Origin: Archangium sp.
GTDB taxonomy: Bacteria; Myxococcota; Myxococcia; Myxococcales; Myxococcaceae
DNA: 64,000 nucleotides
NCBI GenBank assembly: GCA_030681645.1
Contig: JAUXRX010000021.1
Span: 62,001 to 126,000, forward strand
Direction of reading: 5' to 3'
The translations under genes and the position numbers were made by a program. A model generated the notes under the pieces. That model saw nothing but the letters and a program-made list of their open reading frames with translations. It did not search any database and had not been told where the DNA came from. Of this stretch, positions 41,943 to 50,607 are shown in pieces. Positions within the stretch are counted from its first letter, which is position 1; each line of letters begins with the position of its first letter.

Positions 41943-44819
41943 ATGTCTACGTCCCGTCTCGCGCTCCTCGTCGGAGCCCTCTCTCTGTTCGCCGGTTGTG
42001 GTGGTCCTGCCCCCAAGCCTGAGTGCTCGGGCTGTCTGTCCGGCACCAGCTGTGTCCCCGCGGCGGCCTCGGTGAGCAGCCCCGCTGCGTGCGGCGTCGG
42101 CGGCCAGATGTGCGCGGTGTGCTCGGCCACCCAGACCTGCACCAACGGCGCGTGCGTGCTCATCGGCACGGGCGGTGGCTCGGGCGGCGGCTCTGGCGGC
42201 GGCTCTGGCGGCGGAACGGGCGGCGGCGTCACCGGCGGCGGAACGGGCGGCGGCGTCACCGGCGGCGGAACGGGCGGCGGCGTCACCGGCGGCGGAACGG
42301 GTGGCGGCGTCACTGGCGGAGGAACGGGCGGCGGTGTCACCGGCGGCGGAACGGGCGGCGGCGTCACTGGCGGCGGCGGTGGCGTCACCGGCGGCGGAAC
42401 GGGTGGCGGCGTGACTGGCGGCGGCGGAGGCGTGACCGGCGGCGGCGGTGGCGTGACCGGCGGCGGTGGAGGCGTGACCGGCGGCGGTGGAGGCGTGACC
42501 GGCGGCGGTGGTGGCGTGACCGGCGGCGGTGGTGGCGTGACCGGCGGCGGTGGTGGCGTGACCGGCGGCGGCACCGGCGGCGGAGGCAGCGTGGGCTGCA
42601 CCAGCGGGCTCTCGCTCTGCGGCGGTCGCTGCGTCGACGTGCGCCTCGACTCGGCCAACTGCAACCTCTGCGGCCGCGTGTGCGCCGGAGGCCAGACCTG
42701 CCAGGCCGGCGTCTGCACCAGCGCGTCGGTCAACGGCCTCGTCTTCTCCGAGGTGAACCCGGGCCTGGGCACCATCGAGGTCTTCAACGGCGGCTCGGCG
42801 AACGTGAACCTCCTCAACTACTCGCTGCAGTACACGCTGGGCGACGGCGGCTCGGGTTCGCTCTCGCTGCCGTCGTACGACGTGCCCGCGCAGGGCTTCG
42901 TCATCTTCGGCACGGGCAACGCCGACGCCGGCTACCTCGCGGCCGCGGCGGTGCCGATTCGCACCACCGACTTCGCGCTGCGCCTGCTCAACCCGAGCGC
43001 GAGCGGCGTCGACTTCATCCGCGCCGGCGCCTCGGCGGTGCCGCCGCCCACGGGCACCACCTGGGTCGGCGCGAACACGCAGAACCCCACCATCGCCACC
43101 AACCAGTCGCTGGTGCGCAACCTCTTCTCGGCCGACAGCGACTCGGCGGTCGACTGGAGCCTCGCGCCCAACGCCTCCCCGTTGCGCGTCTGCGCGCGGC
43201 CGAGCCTGTGCGGCACCGCGTGCATGGACGTGGAGAACGATCGCGCCAACTGCGGCGGCTGTGGCAACGCGTGCGCGGCGAGCCAGGTGTGCCGGTCGGG
43301 CGCGTGCGTGGCGGGCGGCGGCCAGTTGCTCATCTCGGAGTACCGCATCGATCCGCTCCCGATGGTCGAGCTCTACAACCCCGGCCCCAACCCGGTGCCG
43401 CTGTTCGGCTACCGGGTGCAGGTGGCCAGCCTGGGCACGTTCCTCTTCACCTTCCCCGCGGGCCGCATTCTCGCGCCGGGCAAGTTCGTCGCCATCTACG
43501 CGGCGCCGGGCCTCGACGACGCGAACACCACCTACGCGGGCGCCGCGCCGCCGGCCTCGTCGTTCACCGACACCTCGGCCGTGACGTTGTTCGACGGCAC
43601 CACCGGGGTGGACTTCGTGCGCTTCGGCAGCTCGGGCGCGCTGCCTCCGGCGGGCATCTCGTGGTTCGGCACGGGGCCGGTGTACCCGCCGGTGTCCGCG
43701 GCGGACCTGTCGGTGCACCGCAAGCTCGACGCGATCGACTCGGACGACGCGTTCAACTGGCTCACCTACAACCCGGGCACCACGGGCTTCGCCTGCCAGG
43801 CGGGCATGACGTTGTGCGCAGGCCGCTGCGTCAACCTGAACAGCAACGTGGCCCACTGCGGCGCGTGTGGCACCACCTGCACCGCGCCCCAGTCGTGCGT
43901 GAGCGGCACCTGCGGGAGCGTGGGCTTCATCGTCATCTCGCGGCTCTCGAACGTCTCGCCCGAGCGCATCGAGCTGTACAACGGCACGGCCACCAGCAGC
44001 TCGCTCGACCTGCACTCGGTGGAGTGGGTGACGGAGTCGGGCACCGACTCGTTCAGCATCCCCGTCGGGACCACGGTGCCTTCGGGCGGGTACCTCTCGC
44101 TCATCGAGGGCACGGGCACGAACACGGCGAGCACGCTGTACATGAACAAGTCCATCGTCTGGTCGACGGAGATCGCCGTCAGCCTCAAGTCGCCCTCGAA
44201 CACGGGCATCGACTTCGTGCGCACCGGGCCTTCGACGGCGCTGCCCGCGACGGGCACCACCTGGTCCGGCATCAACGCCGTGAACCCGTCTGACTCGAGC
44301 ACCGAGGTGCTGGAGCGCAACGTGATGCTGCCCGACAGCAACACCGCGGCCGAGTGGGGCGTGTACGGGCAGGTGTTCGGCCAGACCTGCGGCACCAACC
44401 TCTCGGTGTGTGGCAGCGCGTGCGTGCAGCTCAACAGCTCGCCGGTCAACTGCGGCACCTGCGGCAACATCTGCGCGGGCGGGTGTCTGCTCGGCCAGTG
44501 CGGCAAGAGCACCGAGAGCGGGCGGGCGCGGCTGTTCGGAGGCACACCGAACTCGGGCATCCTCCAGGTGTTCAACGCGGGCGAGTGGCGGCAGGTGTGC
44601 GACGACTCCATCACCGGCGTCGGCGTGGTGGCCTGCCGCGAGATGGGTTTCACCGGCGTGGTGTCCGTGGTGATCGGCCAGGTGACGGGCAGCGGCCTCT
44701 TCTGGCTCGACGACGTGGTCTGCAACGGCACCGAGGCCAGCCTCTTCGACTGCGCGCATCTCGCGGTCGGAACTCACAACTGCGGCGACGGCGAGGCCAT
44801 TCGGGTCACCTGTAATTGA
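41943..44819 (+). CDS. Large surface lipoprotein: Cys modules, lamin-tail domains and SRCR domain
   Basis: The product is 958 residues. Lipobox SLFAGC. After a Cys head comes a Gly/Val/Thr repeat (about residues 76-215). Four Cys modules follow, of the type LCG-x2-C-x8-NC-x2-CG-x2-C, placed before, between and after three lamin-tail-like beta domains that start near residues 262, 458 and 658 (VFSEVNPGLGTIEVFNGG, ISEYRIDPLPMVELYNPG, VISRLSNVSPERIELYNG). Residues about 858-958 form an SRCR domain: GEWRQVCDDSITGVGVVACREMGF, then FWLDDVVCNG and HNCGDGEAIRVTC, with six cysteines. SRCR domains are mainly known from animals, where they bind ligands. AGGAG lies 8 bases before the ATG. It is likely an adhesin or binding protein on the outer membrane. 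Confidence 0.88.
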   Translation: MSTSRLALLVGALSLFAGCGGPAPKPECSGCLSGTSCVPAAASVSSPAACGVGGQMCAVCSATQTCTNGACVLIGTGGGSGGGSGGGSGGGTGGGVTGGGTGGGVTGGGTGGGVTGGGTGGGVTGGGTGGGVTGGGTGGGVTGGGGGVTGGGTGGGVTGGGGGVTGGGGGVTGGGGGVTGGGGGVTGGGGGVTGGGGGVTGGGGGVTGGGTGGGGSVGCTSGLSLCGGRCVDVRLDSANCNLCGRVCAGGQTCQAGVCTSASVNGLVFSEVNPGLGTIEVFNGGSANVNLLNYSLQYTLGDGGSGSLSLPSYDVPAQGFVIFGTGNADAGYLAAAAVPIRTTDFALRLLNPSASGVDFIRAGASAVPPPTGTTWVGANTQNPTIATNQSLVRNLFSADSDSAVDWSLAPNASPLRVCARPSLCGTACMDVENDRANCGGCGNACAASQVCRSGACVAGGGQLLISEYRIDPLPMVELYNPGPNPVPLFGYRVQVASLGTFLFTFPAGRILAPGKFVAIYAAPGLDDANTTYAGAAPPASSFTDTSAVTLFDGTTGVDFVRFGSSGALPPAGISWFGTGPVYPPVSAADLSVHRKLDAIDSDDAFNWLTYNPGTTGFACQAGMTLCAGRCVNLNSNVAHCGACGTTCTAPQSCVSGTCGSVGFIVISRLSNVSPERIELYNGTATSSSLDLHSVEWVTESGTDSFSIPVGTTVPSGGYLSLIEGTGTNTASTLYMNKSIVWSTEIAVSLKSPSNTGIDFVRTGPSTALPATGTTWSGINAVNPSDSSTEVLERNVMLPDSNTAAEWGVYGQVFGQTCGTNLSVCGSACVQLNSSPVNCGTCGNICAGGCLLGQCGKSTESGRARLFGGTPNSGILQVFNAGEWRQVCDDSITGVGVVACREMGFTGVVSVVIGQVTGSGLFWLDDVVCNGTEASLFDCAHLAVGTHNCGDGEAIRVTCN
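42169..42590 (+). repeat. GGVTGGG-coding minisatellite
   Basis: A run of 18- to 24-base units (GGCGGCGTCACCGGCGGCGG and variants) encodes about 140 residues of Gly, Val and Thr in the SRCR lipoprotein. Third-base variation among units shows it is not brand new. Length is likely to vary between strains. Confidence 0.85.
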
Positions 44820-45475
44820 GAGCGCTGCTCTTCGGCGGCTCGGGGATGATCGGCCAGGGCGTGCTGCGCGAACTGCTCGCGCGCCCCGAGGTCACCGAGG
44901 TCCTCTCGGTGGGCCGCACGCCGCTCGAGCAGAAGCACCCGAAGTTGAAGGAGCTGCTGCGCAAGAACCTCTTCGACTGGAGCGACTGCGAGGCGCAGCT
45001 CACCGGCATCGACGCGGTGTTCTTCTGCCTGGGCGTCTCGTCGAGCGGCATGAGCGAGGCCGACTACACGAAGGTGACGTACGAGCTGCCGCTGGGCGTG
45101 GCGAAGGTGCTGAAGAAGACGAGCCCCGGGCTCACGTTCTGTTTCATCTCGGGCGCGAGCACCGACGCGACGGAGAAGGGCCGGGTGATGTGGGCGCGGG
45201 TGAAGGGGCGGGCGGAGAACGCGCTGCAGCAGGTGGGCTTCAAGGCGGTCTATTGCTTCAGGCCCGGGTACATCCAACCGATGGACGGCATCGTGTCGAA
45301 GACGCCTTCGTACCGGCTCATGTACAAGCTCACCTCGCCGCTCTACCCGTTGTTCAAGGGCATCACGTCGCAGGTGACGTCGACGAGGCAGCTCGGCTTC
45401 GCGATGGTCGAGGTGGCGCTGAAGGGTTTCCCGAAGCCGGTGTTGAGCAGCGCTGACATCAACTCGGTGAAGTGA
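44816..45475 (+). CDS. NAD(P)-binding Rossmann-fold protein
   Basis: The product is 219 residues, with dinucleotide motif ALLFGGSGMIGQGVLREL at the start and FCFISGASTDA plus ARVKGRAENAL later, as in atypical short-chain reductases of the HTATIP2/NmrA kind. The usual Tyr-x3-Lys of active reductases is not clear. The start is TTG 44816, whose TTGA overlaps the stop of the SRCR lipoprotein gene. Role unknown. Confidence 0.78.
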   Translation: MRALLFGGSGMIGQGVLRELLARPEVTEVLSVGRTPLEQKHPKLKELLRKNLFDWSDCEAQLTGIDAVFFCLGVSSSGMSEADYTKVTYELPLGVAKVLKKTSPGLTFCFISGASTDATEKGRVMWARVKGRAENALQQVGFKAVYCFRPGYIQPMDGIVSKTPSYRLMYKLTSPLYPLFKGITSQVTSTRQLGFAMVEVALKGFPKPVLSSADINSVK

Positions 45476-45570
45476 CGCGGCGAAAAAGCTGAGCCGATCG
45501 ATCTGGCCCAAGTAGGGTCCCGCTCGTTGCTCGGTTGTTCAACCGTTGCACTTCGAGGGGGTATCTACAC

Positions 45571-45984
45571 ATGGGTTACGGCATCTGGCTCATCTTGCTG
45601 GGCGTGCTGGCAGTTCCGAGTCTCATCATTGCGAAGCGTCCCGATGCGAAGGAGATGATCGCGAAGATCACTCCGTACCAGGGGTGGATCGGCGCGGTGT
45701 CCTGTCTCGGCGGTCTGTGGGGGATCATCGCCTCGATCATCGGCATCGGGTTGCTCTCGACGTGGCCCGGCCTCTGGGTCACCTATCTGGTGGGCGCCAT
45801 CTTCCAGGCATCGTTGGGGCTCATTCTTGGCATTGGCACGTTGAAGACGTTCATCAAGAACCCGCAGGCGCAGGCGAAGATGGACGAGACGCTCGCGAAG
45901 CTCAGCCCGAAGCAGGGGATGCTTGGCGTCGGAGCCATCGGCTTCGGCATCTGGATGGTCGTCGCCGGCTTCGTCTGGCACTGA
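45571..45984 (+). CDS. Small polytopic membrane protein
   Basis: The product is 137 residues with four membrane helices (GIWLILLGVLAVPSLIIA, GGLWGIIASIIGIGLL, TYLVGAIFQASLGLILGIG, LGVGAIGFGIWMVVAGFVW). GAGGGGG 9 bases upstream supports ATG 45571 over an earlier in-frame start at 45535. A strong terminator follows, so this is the end of its transcript. No family recognised. Confidence 0.7.
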   Translation: MGYGIWLILLGVLAVPSLIIAKRPDAKEMIAKITPYQGWIGAVSCLGGLWGIIASIIGIGLLSTWPGLWVTYLVGAIFQASLGLILGIGTLKTFIKNPQAQAKMDETLAKLSPKQGMLGVGAIGFGIWMVVAGFVWH

Positions 45985-46007
45985 CGCGACGCCAGTCACT
46001 GCACCCG

Positions 46008-46038
46008 GGCGGGAACTCGAGAGGGTTCCCGCCTTTTT
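46008..46038 (+). terminator. Rho-independent terminator
   Basis: GGCGGGAAC (46008-46016) pairs with GTTCCCGCC (46025-46033) around TCGAGAGG, followed by five T. It lies 24 bases after the membrane protein stop and is the clearest terminator in the window. Confidence 0.88.
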
Positions 46039-46060
46039 CATTTTCGGGAGTGACGAGCGA

Positions 46061-47185
46061 GTGGACACCCAGGCCAACGGCCATCACCATGAGCACGTGA
46101 GTCCGCCCATCTCCATCTCGCGAGTGCGCCGCGACGGCCAGGTCGAGCGACTGGGGCAGTGGCTGCACGACGAGCGCGTGCTCGAGCTCGAGCGCGAGGG
46201 CTTCCCGTTTCTGGGCCCGGGGCGCCACCAACTCGAAGGCGAGCTGCCGTGGATCTTCTGGGACATGTGCCCGTCGGGGTACCTCGGGAGGCGTCTCCAG
46301 TCGCGGATGCCCGCGCTGCGCCTCGCGGACAACCCGCGCGATTGGATGGCGGCCGACGTGCTGCGCGCGCTCTCACTCGCTGGTGGAGACCTCGCAGGCA
46401 ATCTGCTCATCGGCGATGAGGCGGTCACGACCTTTCGCGACGTGCTCTTCGATTCGACCGATTTCGCATCGGCGTTCGAAGCGGCCATGCGTGACTCGGT
46501 GCTGACCGGGAGTCCCTCATCGCTCGGTGGAGAGCGCCCCAAGGTCTTGTGGTCCGACGGTGACTCCGCGCAGTTAGCGAAGTTCGCCCCGCCTCCTGGT
46601 TCGCCGCAGGGGCAGCGTTGGAGTGACCTCCTCAGGATGGAGGCGCTCTGCAGCACGACCCTCCGTCTGTCCGGTGTCAGCGCCGTCGTGTCCGAAGCGC
46701 GAGAGAACCTCGGTCGGACAATGCTGTTCGTCGAGCGCTTCGACCGCTTGCCGAACCGCGGACGGGTCGGCGTAGGCACGCTGTTCTGGCTGGCCATGGA
46801 TCGTTGGGGCGACGTGGCGCTGTCTGCCCCGGAGGTGATGGCTCGGCTGAACACTGAGGGGCTCGTCGACGCGAACTCGGTGGAGGTCTGCACGAAGGTC
46901 CACGCTTTCTCCGCGGCCATCGGCAACAACGACGCGCACCTCGGTAACTACGGGCTGCTCTTCGACGACGCGGGCCGCGCGACGCTGGCTCCGATTTACG
47001 ACGTGCTGCCCATGGCGCTCGCGCCGAGCAACGATGAACTCCCCGATGCCTGGCTCACTCCGCGCACGGCGCCGGTCGCCCCGAGCATCGCGCCCTGGGT
47101 CGACGCGCTCGTGCGCGCCGTGCAAGCCGACGCGGAAATTTCCGGCGACTTCAAGGCGCTCTGGCGCCACCACATCGGGGTCTGA
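46061..47185 (+). CDS. HipA-family kinase (YjjJ/HipH-like), no partner antitoxin
   Basis: The product is 374 residues. The N-terminal part has ELPWIFWDMCPSGYLGRR, a motif resembling YjjJ (HipH) proteins. The HipA C-terminal kinase segment includes HAFSAAIGNNDAHLGNYGLLFDDAG and LAPIYDVLPM, which carry the catalytic Asp. HipA proteins phosphorylate translation factors and cause growth arrest, and YjjJ-type relatives are less understood. GTG 46061 is preceded by GGGAG. No HipB-like HTH gene is adjacent, and the YjjJ N-terminal extension is missing. Confidence 0.78.
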   Translation: MDTQANGHHHEHVSPPISISRVRRDGQVERLGQWLHDERVLELEREGFPFLGPGRHQLEGELPWIFWDMCPSGYLGRRLQSRMPALRLADNPRDWMAADVLRALSLAGGDLAGNLLIGDEAVTTFRDVLFDSTDFASAFEAAMRDSVLTGSPSSLGGERPKVLWSDGDSAQLAKFAPPPGSPQGQRWSDLLRMEALCSTTLRLSGVSAVVSEARENLGRTMLFVERFDRLPNRGRVGVGTLFWLAMDRWGDVALSAPEVMARLNTEGLVDANSVEVCTKVHAFSAAIGNNDAHLGNYGLLFDDAGRATLAPIYDVLPMALAPSNDELPDAWLTPRTAPVAPSIAPWVDALVRAVQADAEISGDFKALWRHHIGV

Positions 47186-47236
47186 CCAAACGAGTCAGGG
47201 AACGTGCTCGCCGCGGATCCATGACACCGGCTCCCG

Positions 47237-48166
47237 TCAGCGCTCGAGATGCTGCGGTGCGATGGGCGGAGCGCCTGCTTCGATGGGAAGCTGGCTGCAC
47301 TTCTCGAGGTCCGACTGCGCCACGACCAGCTCCCACCACTCGGACAACCGGAAGTACTGAGCCCTGGGCGAGATGACGAGGTATTTGCCGTCACTCGACA
47401 CCACATCGAACTGTGTTCCAGCGTCCATCGTGCCGATGCGTTCGACCCGCTCGCCGCGACGAACGGAGAGAGGAAGCGGGTCGACACAGCTCCGAGGCGC
47501 CTGCCGAAGGAATGAGCACCCAGTGCAGAAGGTGTCGCTCCACCCGCCCATCACCTCTCCCTTCATGCGGCTCGCAGGCCAGCCGTCGATCGTCGCGCCA
47601 TCCTCGAGCAGGATCACTACGTGGGTCTTGCCCTCGCGTCGGAACTGGAGGCCAGCAGGCACGCGGAAGGACGGCGAGCCAGCCTTTCGGGCGGAGATGA
47701 CTGAACTGGTGGAGAGAACGAACCCGTCACGCCTCACGCGCTTACTGGAGCCCAGCTTCAACCGATCGCACTGAACGCGTCGCGGTCGCCACTTCCCGAG
47801 GAACTCGACGTCTTGGCGCTCATGAGGAGTGAGCAGAGCGGCCGTTCCATCAATCCCGACCACGTCGAGCTTGGTCCGTGGCCCTGACGTGAATCCTTCT
47901 CCGAAGTCGGCCGGCTCATCCAGCGTCACAGCCACATCGGGTGCCACCAATTGGAGCTCGATGCCGAATTGGCGGGTCTCGAGCGAGACGCCTCCGTCCG
48001 GTTTCCACTGTGCGAACGCCCGCGGCCCAATGCTCCCCGCGCAGTCGCTGGCGTCAATGCTCCCAAACGGAGTGCCGTCACCGAGTCGAAGCAACTCCTG
48101 GTCGGGGAGCCATTCGGCTCTGACCTCGCACTGGCCCAACAGGGTGAGGAGGACCGCGGCGATCAT
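47237..48166 (-). CDS. Secreted protein of unknown function
   Basis: The product is 309 residues from ATG 48166, with a Sec signal MIAAVLLTLLGQCEVRA. The mature protein is beta-rich and has six or so cysteines (DASDCAGS, VQCDRL, TFCTGCSF, RSCVDP, EKCSQL). Segments such as GKTHVVILLEDGATIDGW suggest a repeated beta fold. The start overlaps the end of the trypsin gene by 4 bases (ATGA), so the two form an operon. Confidence 0.65.
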   Translation of the reverse strand: MIAAVLLTLLGQCEVRAEWLPDQELLRLGDGTPFGSIDASDCAGSIGPRAFAQWKPDGGVSLETRQFGIELQLVAPDVAVTLDEPADFGEGFTSGPRTKLDVVGIDGTAALLTPHERQDVEFLGKWRPRRVQCDRLKLGSSKRVRRDGFVLSTSSVISARKAGSPSFRVPAGLQFRREGKTHVVILLEDGATIDGWPASRMKGEVMGGWSDTFCTGCSFLRQAPRSCVDPLPLSVRRGERVERIGTMDAGTQFDVVSSDGKYLVISPRAQYFRLSEWWELVVAQSDLEKCSQLPIEAGAPPIAPQHLER

Positions 48167-49281
48167 GACCTTCTCCGCCGCAGAGAGATCATCAACAGCC
48201 ACACAAGCGAACCCGGCACGCTCGAACATCCCCCCGCGACCGGGTCAGCCTTCGCCGGATCCGGCGGCGCGCGGCAGACATCGGTCTGGCAGGTCAGCTC
48301 GTTCACGCACTCGCTCGAGCTCGCGCAGCTTCGCGAGCAGAACTGGAAGCCGCGGGGATCATCGAGGCACTGACTTCCCGCGCACTGGGCCGCGAGCGTG
48401 CACACCGCGCCGTCGTCGAGGCAGTCGGGATCCGTGATCCCGCACGCCGCCGCGTCGCAGCGCGAGTCGGCCTGGCACGGACAGTCGGGATCCCCCGTGC
48501 CCCCACAGCCCGTGGCGCAGCGGCCATCTCCCGCACACGACGGCGGATCATTCGCGACCACGAACGCGTCGATGAAGCTCAGGTTCCGGTCCACGCGAAT
48601 GTCGAGCCCGCGCCCGCACGAAGCCGAGTCGCCCCCGGAGTGAATGCCCGCCACCGCCGCGCCCACGAACGACGGCCCTCCCGAGTCGCCCGCGCAGATG
48701 CCCAGCGAACCGCTCGTGCCGAAGGTGAAGTCAGTCGCCGTCACCGACGAGATGGTCAACGACACCGCCCTCCGGGTTCCGCTGCTGCTCGGCGCGCCCG
48801 CGCTGGTGCGCCCGTACCCGACCACGCGAATCGCCTGCCCCGCCGCCACCGCGACGCGCGAGAGCTGCGACGGCGTGACGCCCGCAGGCTCTCTGGCCAA
48901 CAGCAGCACCGCCAGGTCGTAGTCGCTCTGCGCCACGCCCGGGTTCCACGAGGGGTGCAGGCTCACCGTCGTCACGTCGATCATGTCTGACTGCATCAGC
49001 ATGACCGTGTCGGGCTTGTTGGTGGCGCGCACCGTGAGCGAGGTGGCCGAGTGGTACACGGGGTCGACGCAGTGTGCCGCGGTGAGCAGCACCTTCGGGC
49101 TGATCAACACCGCGCTGCAGATCGACGCGCTCGTGTCGTAGCGGAGGTCGAGCAGGAACACGTTCGTGCTGGCCGGGTCCGCCGCGCCTCCGAGGATTGC
49201 GGAACGCCGGGCGGCGAGGCCGGCCGGCTCGGGCGCGCACCCCAGCGCGACGCTCATCAGCATGCCGAGCCACGTGCGCAT
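48163..49281 (-). CDS. Trypsin-like serine protease with Cys tail and MYXO-CTERM-like anchor
   Basis: The product is 372 residues. Signal peptide with lipobox-like VALGC. The S1 domain has the triad His in LLTAAHC, Asp in SDYDLAVLLL and Ser in CAGDSGGPSF. A Cys-rich segment follows at about 245-345 (CATGCGGTGDPDCPC, CDAAACGITDPDC). The C-terminus reads GGCSSVPGSLVWLLMISLRRRRS: Gly-Cys, hydrophobic helix and Arg cluster, as in MYXO-CTERM proteins processed by myxosortase. It should be displayed on the cell surface. A GTG lies one codon before the chosen ATG. Confidence 0.9.
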   Translation of the reverse strand: MRTWLGMLMSVALGCAPEPAGLAARRSAILGGAADPASTNVFLLDLRYDTSASICSAVLISPKVLLTAAHCVDPVYHSATSLTVRATNKPDTVMLMQSDMIDVTTVSLHPSWNPGVAQSDYDLAVLLLAREPAGVTPSQLSRVAVAAGQAIRVVGYGRTSAGAPSSSGTRRAVSLTISSVTATDFTFGTSGSLGICAGDSGGPSFVGAAVAGIHSGGDSASCGRGLDIRVDRNLSFIDAFVVANDPPSCAGDGRCATGCGGTGDPDCPCQADSRCDAAACGITDPDCLDDGAVCTLAAQCAGSQCLDDPRGFQFCSRSCASSSECVNELTCQTDVCRAPPDPAKADPVAGGCSSVPGSLVWLLMISLRRRRS

Positions 49282-49307
49282 CACCAGCAGTCAAGCACAG
49301 GCGGCGC

Positions 49308-49334
49308 CCCCTCGACTCGGGTCGGCGTGAACGG
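49308..49334 (+). repeat. Dispersed 27-bp repeat, copy D (diverged)
   Basis: Matches the consensus at 24 of 27 bases; intergenic, between the divergent trypsin and lipoprotein genes. Confidence 0.6.
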
Positions 49335-49374
49335 CGAGGGTTCTTTTCCGCACCCGACGTGGGAGCCTCCCTTC

Positions 49375-50607
49375 ATGCGGCAGCTCTTCCTGGTCGTGGT
49401 GGTGGTTTCGGCGTGTACGAAGGCCCCTGTCGAGACACCGCCGCCGCCGAAGCCGAAGCCCGCGCCAGCGAGCCAGGATCTGCAGCAGCTCCTCACGCGT
49501 GAGCTGGCCGACTCCGTCGGTGAGGAGTTCATCAAGCTGGGCACCAGGCAGTTGAAGGTCGAGGCCGCGGGCCCCGTGCAGGCCAAACCCGACGCCGCGA
49601 GGAAGTTCGTCGAGTTCAACCTCCCCCTCGGCACCCAGATGCCCGTGCAGTGCTTCGTCTACGAGGCGCCCATCGACGCCGGCGCGACGATCTCCCGCGC
49701 CATCGCCAGCGTGAAGGACCGTCTCACGGTGGCCTCGCTGCGGCTCTGGGCCGTGGAGGTGGTCGAGGGGTCGCCCGCCGCGTTCGTCGAGGTGGGGTAC
49801 CTGGTCGATTCGCCCGAAGGAAAGAAGGGCGGCCAGCTCAAGCTCGCCGTGTTCCCTGACGTCCCCAACCCCGTCTTCTGCCTGCACGACGAGCCCGGCT
49901 ACCTGAAGTCGTTCCAGCGGGTCGCGACGCGCCTGGCGTCGGTGGTGGCCCGCTCCACGCCCCAGTCCGGGCCCGTCACCACCTACCGCACCGTGTCCGT
50001 CGACACGGTGCAGGGAAGGCCGGTGGGCTTCGAGACGGTCCGGTTCACGAAGACCGACGACGGCGTGCGCCACATCTCGACGCTGGCGACGCTGTTTCTC
50101 CCCCGCTCACCGACGGAATGGATGGCGCAGGACCAGGCGACCATCAGCGACCTCGACGCCGACGGCTTCATCAGCGCGCGGCGGGTGGTGGCGGTGACCA
50201 ACGGAGAGCTGCAGTTCAACATGCTCGTCACCCACAACGGCGGCCGCCTCTACACCTACGCGGGGACCTCTTCCGGCAAGGAGCTGGCTGGCACCTTCAA
50301 GACGAAGGGTGCGCGGGGCTTCGAGGGTGACGTGATGTTCAGCCACGCCCTGAGAGACGAGCTCCTCACCGGCAAGGTGAAGCAGCTCGACGTAGAGCAG
50401 TACATTCCTGACCTCACGCCGATCGCCCCCACCGTGTTCGTGACCCGGCGCTCTGCCACGGGACCGCGCGCCGTCGAGATGGAGACGGCGCAGCTCAAGA
50501 TCATCGCCACCCTCGATGCGAACGGAGACTCGGAGGCCACCGACGTCCAGCTCGGGCCGGTCTCGCTGCACTCCGAGCGGAAGTTCCTCCAGGGTGCGCC
50601 CGAGTGA
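49375..50607 (+). CDS. Lipoprotein of unknown function
   Basis: The product is 410 residues. ATG 49375 gives a short signal with lipobox VVVSAC and a Pro/Lys-rich linker (PPPPKPKPAPA). The mature protein is beta-rich with no Cys clusters; segments include EFNLPLGTQMPVQCFVYEAP and YRTVSVDTVQGRPVGFETVRF. A calcium-loop-like DLDADGF is visible. Its stop overlaps the start of the transglutaminase-like gene (GTGA). The pair may act together on an exported substrate. Confidence 0.65.
   Translation: MRQLFLVVVVVSACTKAPVETPPPPKPKPAPASQDLQQLLTRELADSVGEEFIKLGTRQLKVEAAGPVQAKPDAARKFVEFNLPLGTQMPVQCFVYEAPIDAGATISRAIASVKDRLTVASLRLWAVEVVEGSPAAFVEVGYLVDSPEGKKGGQLKLAVFPDVPNPVFCLHDEPGYLKSFQRVATRLASVVARSTPQSGPVTTYRTVSVDTVQGRPVGFETVRFTKTDDGVRHISTLATLFLPRSPTEWMAQDQATISDLDADGFISARRVVAVTNGELQFNMLVTHNGGRLYTYAGTSSGKELAGTFKTKGARGFEGDVMFSHALRDELLTGKVKQLDVEQYIPDLTPIAPTVFVTRRSATGPRAVEMETAQLKIIATLDANGDSEATDVQLGPVSLHSERKFLQGAPE

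Noticed and set aside
42169..42590. Possible CRISPR-like array of short repeats
   Set aside because: The units are adjacent and in frame, with no unique spacers; it is a Gly/Val/Thr protein repeat.
41802..44777. Open frame of 991 codons opposite the SRCR lipoprotein
   Set aside because: Composition is Ala/Arg/Val/His with long AAGHATT runs that only mirror the Gly repeat; no start signal or motif.
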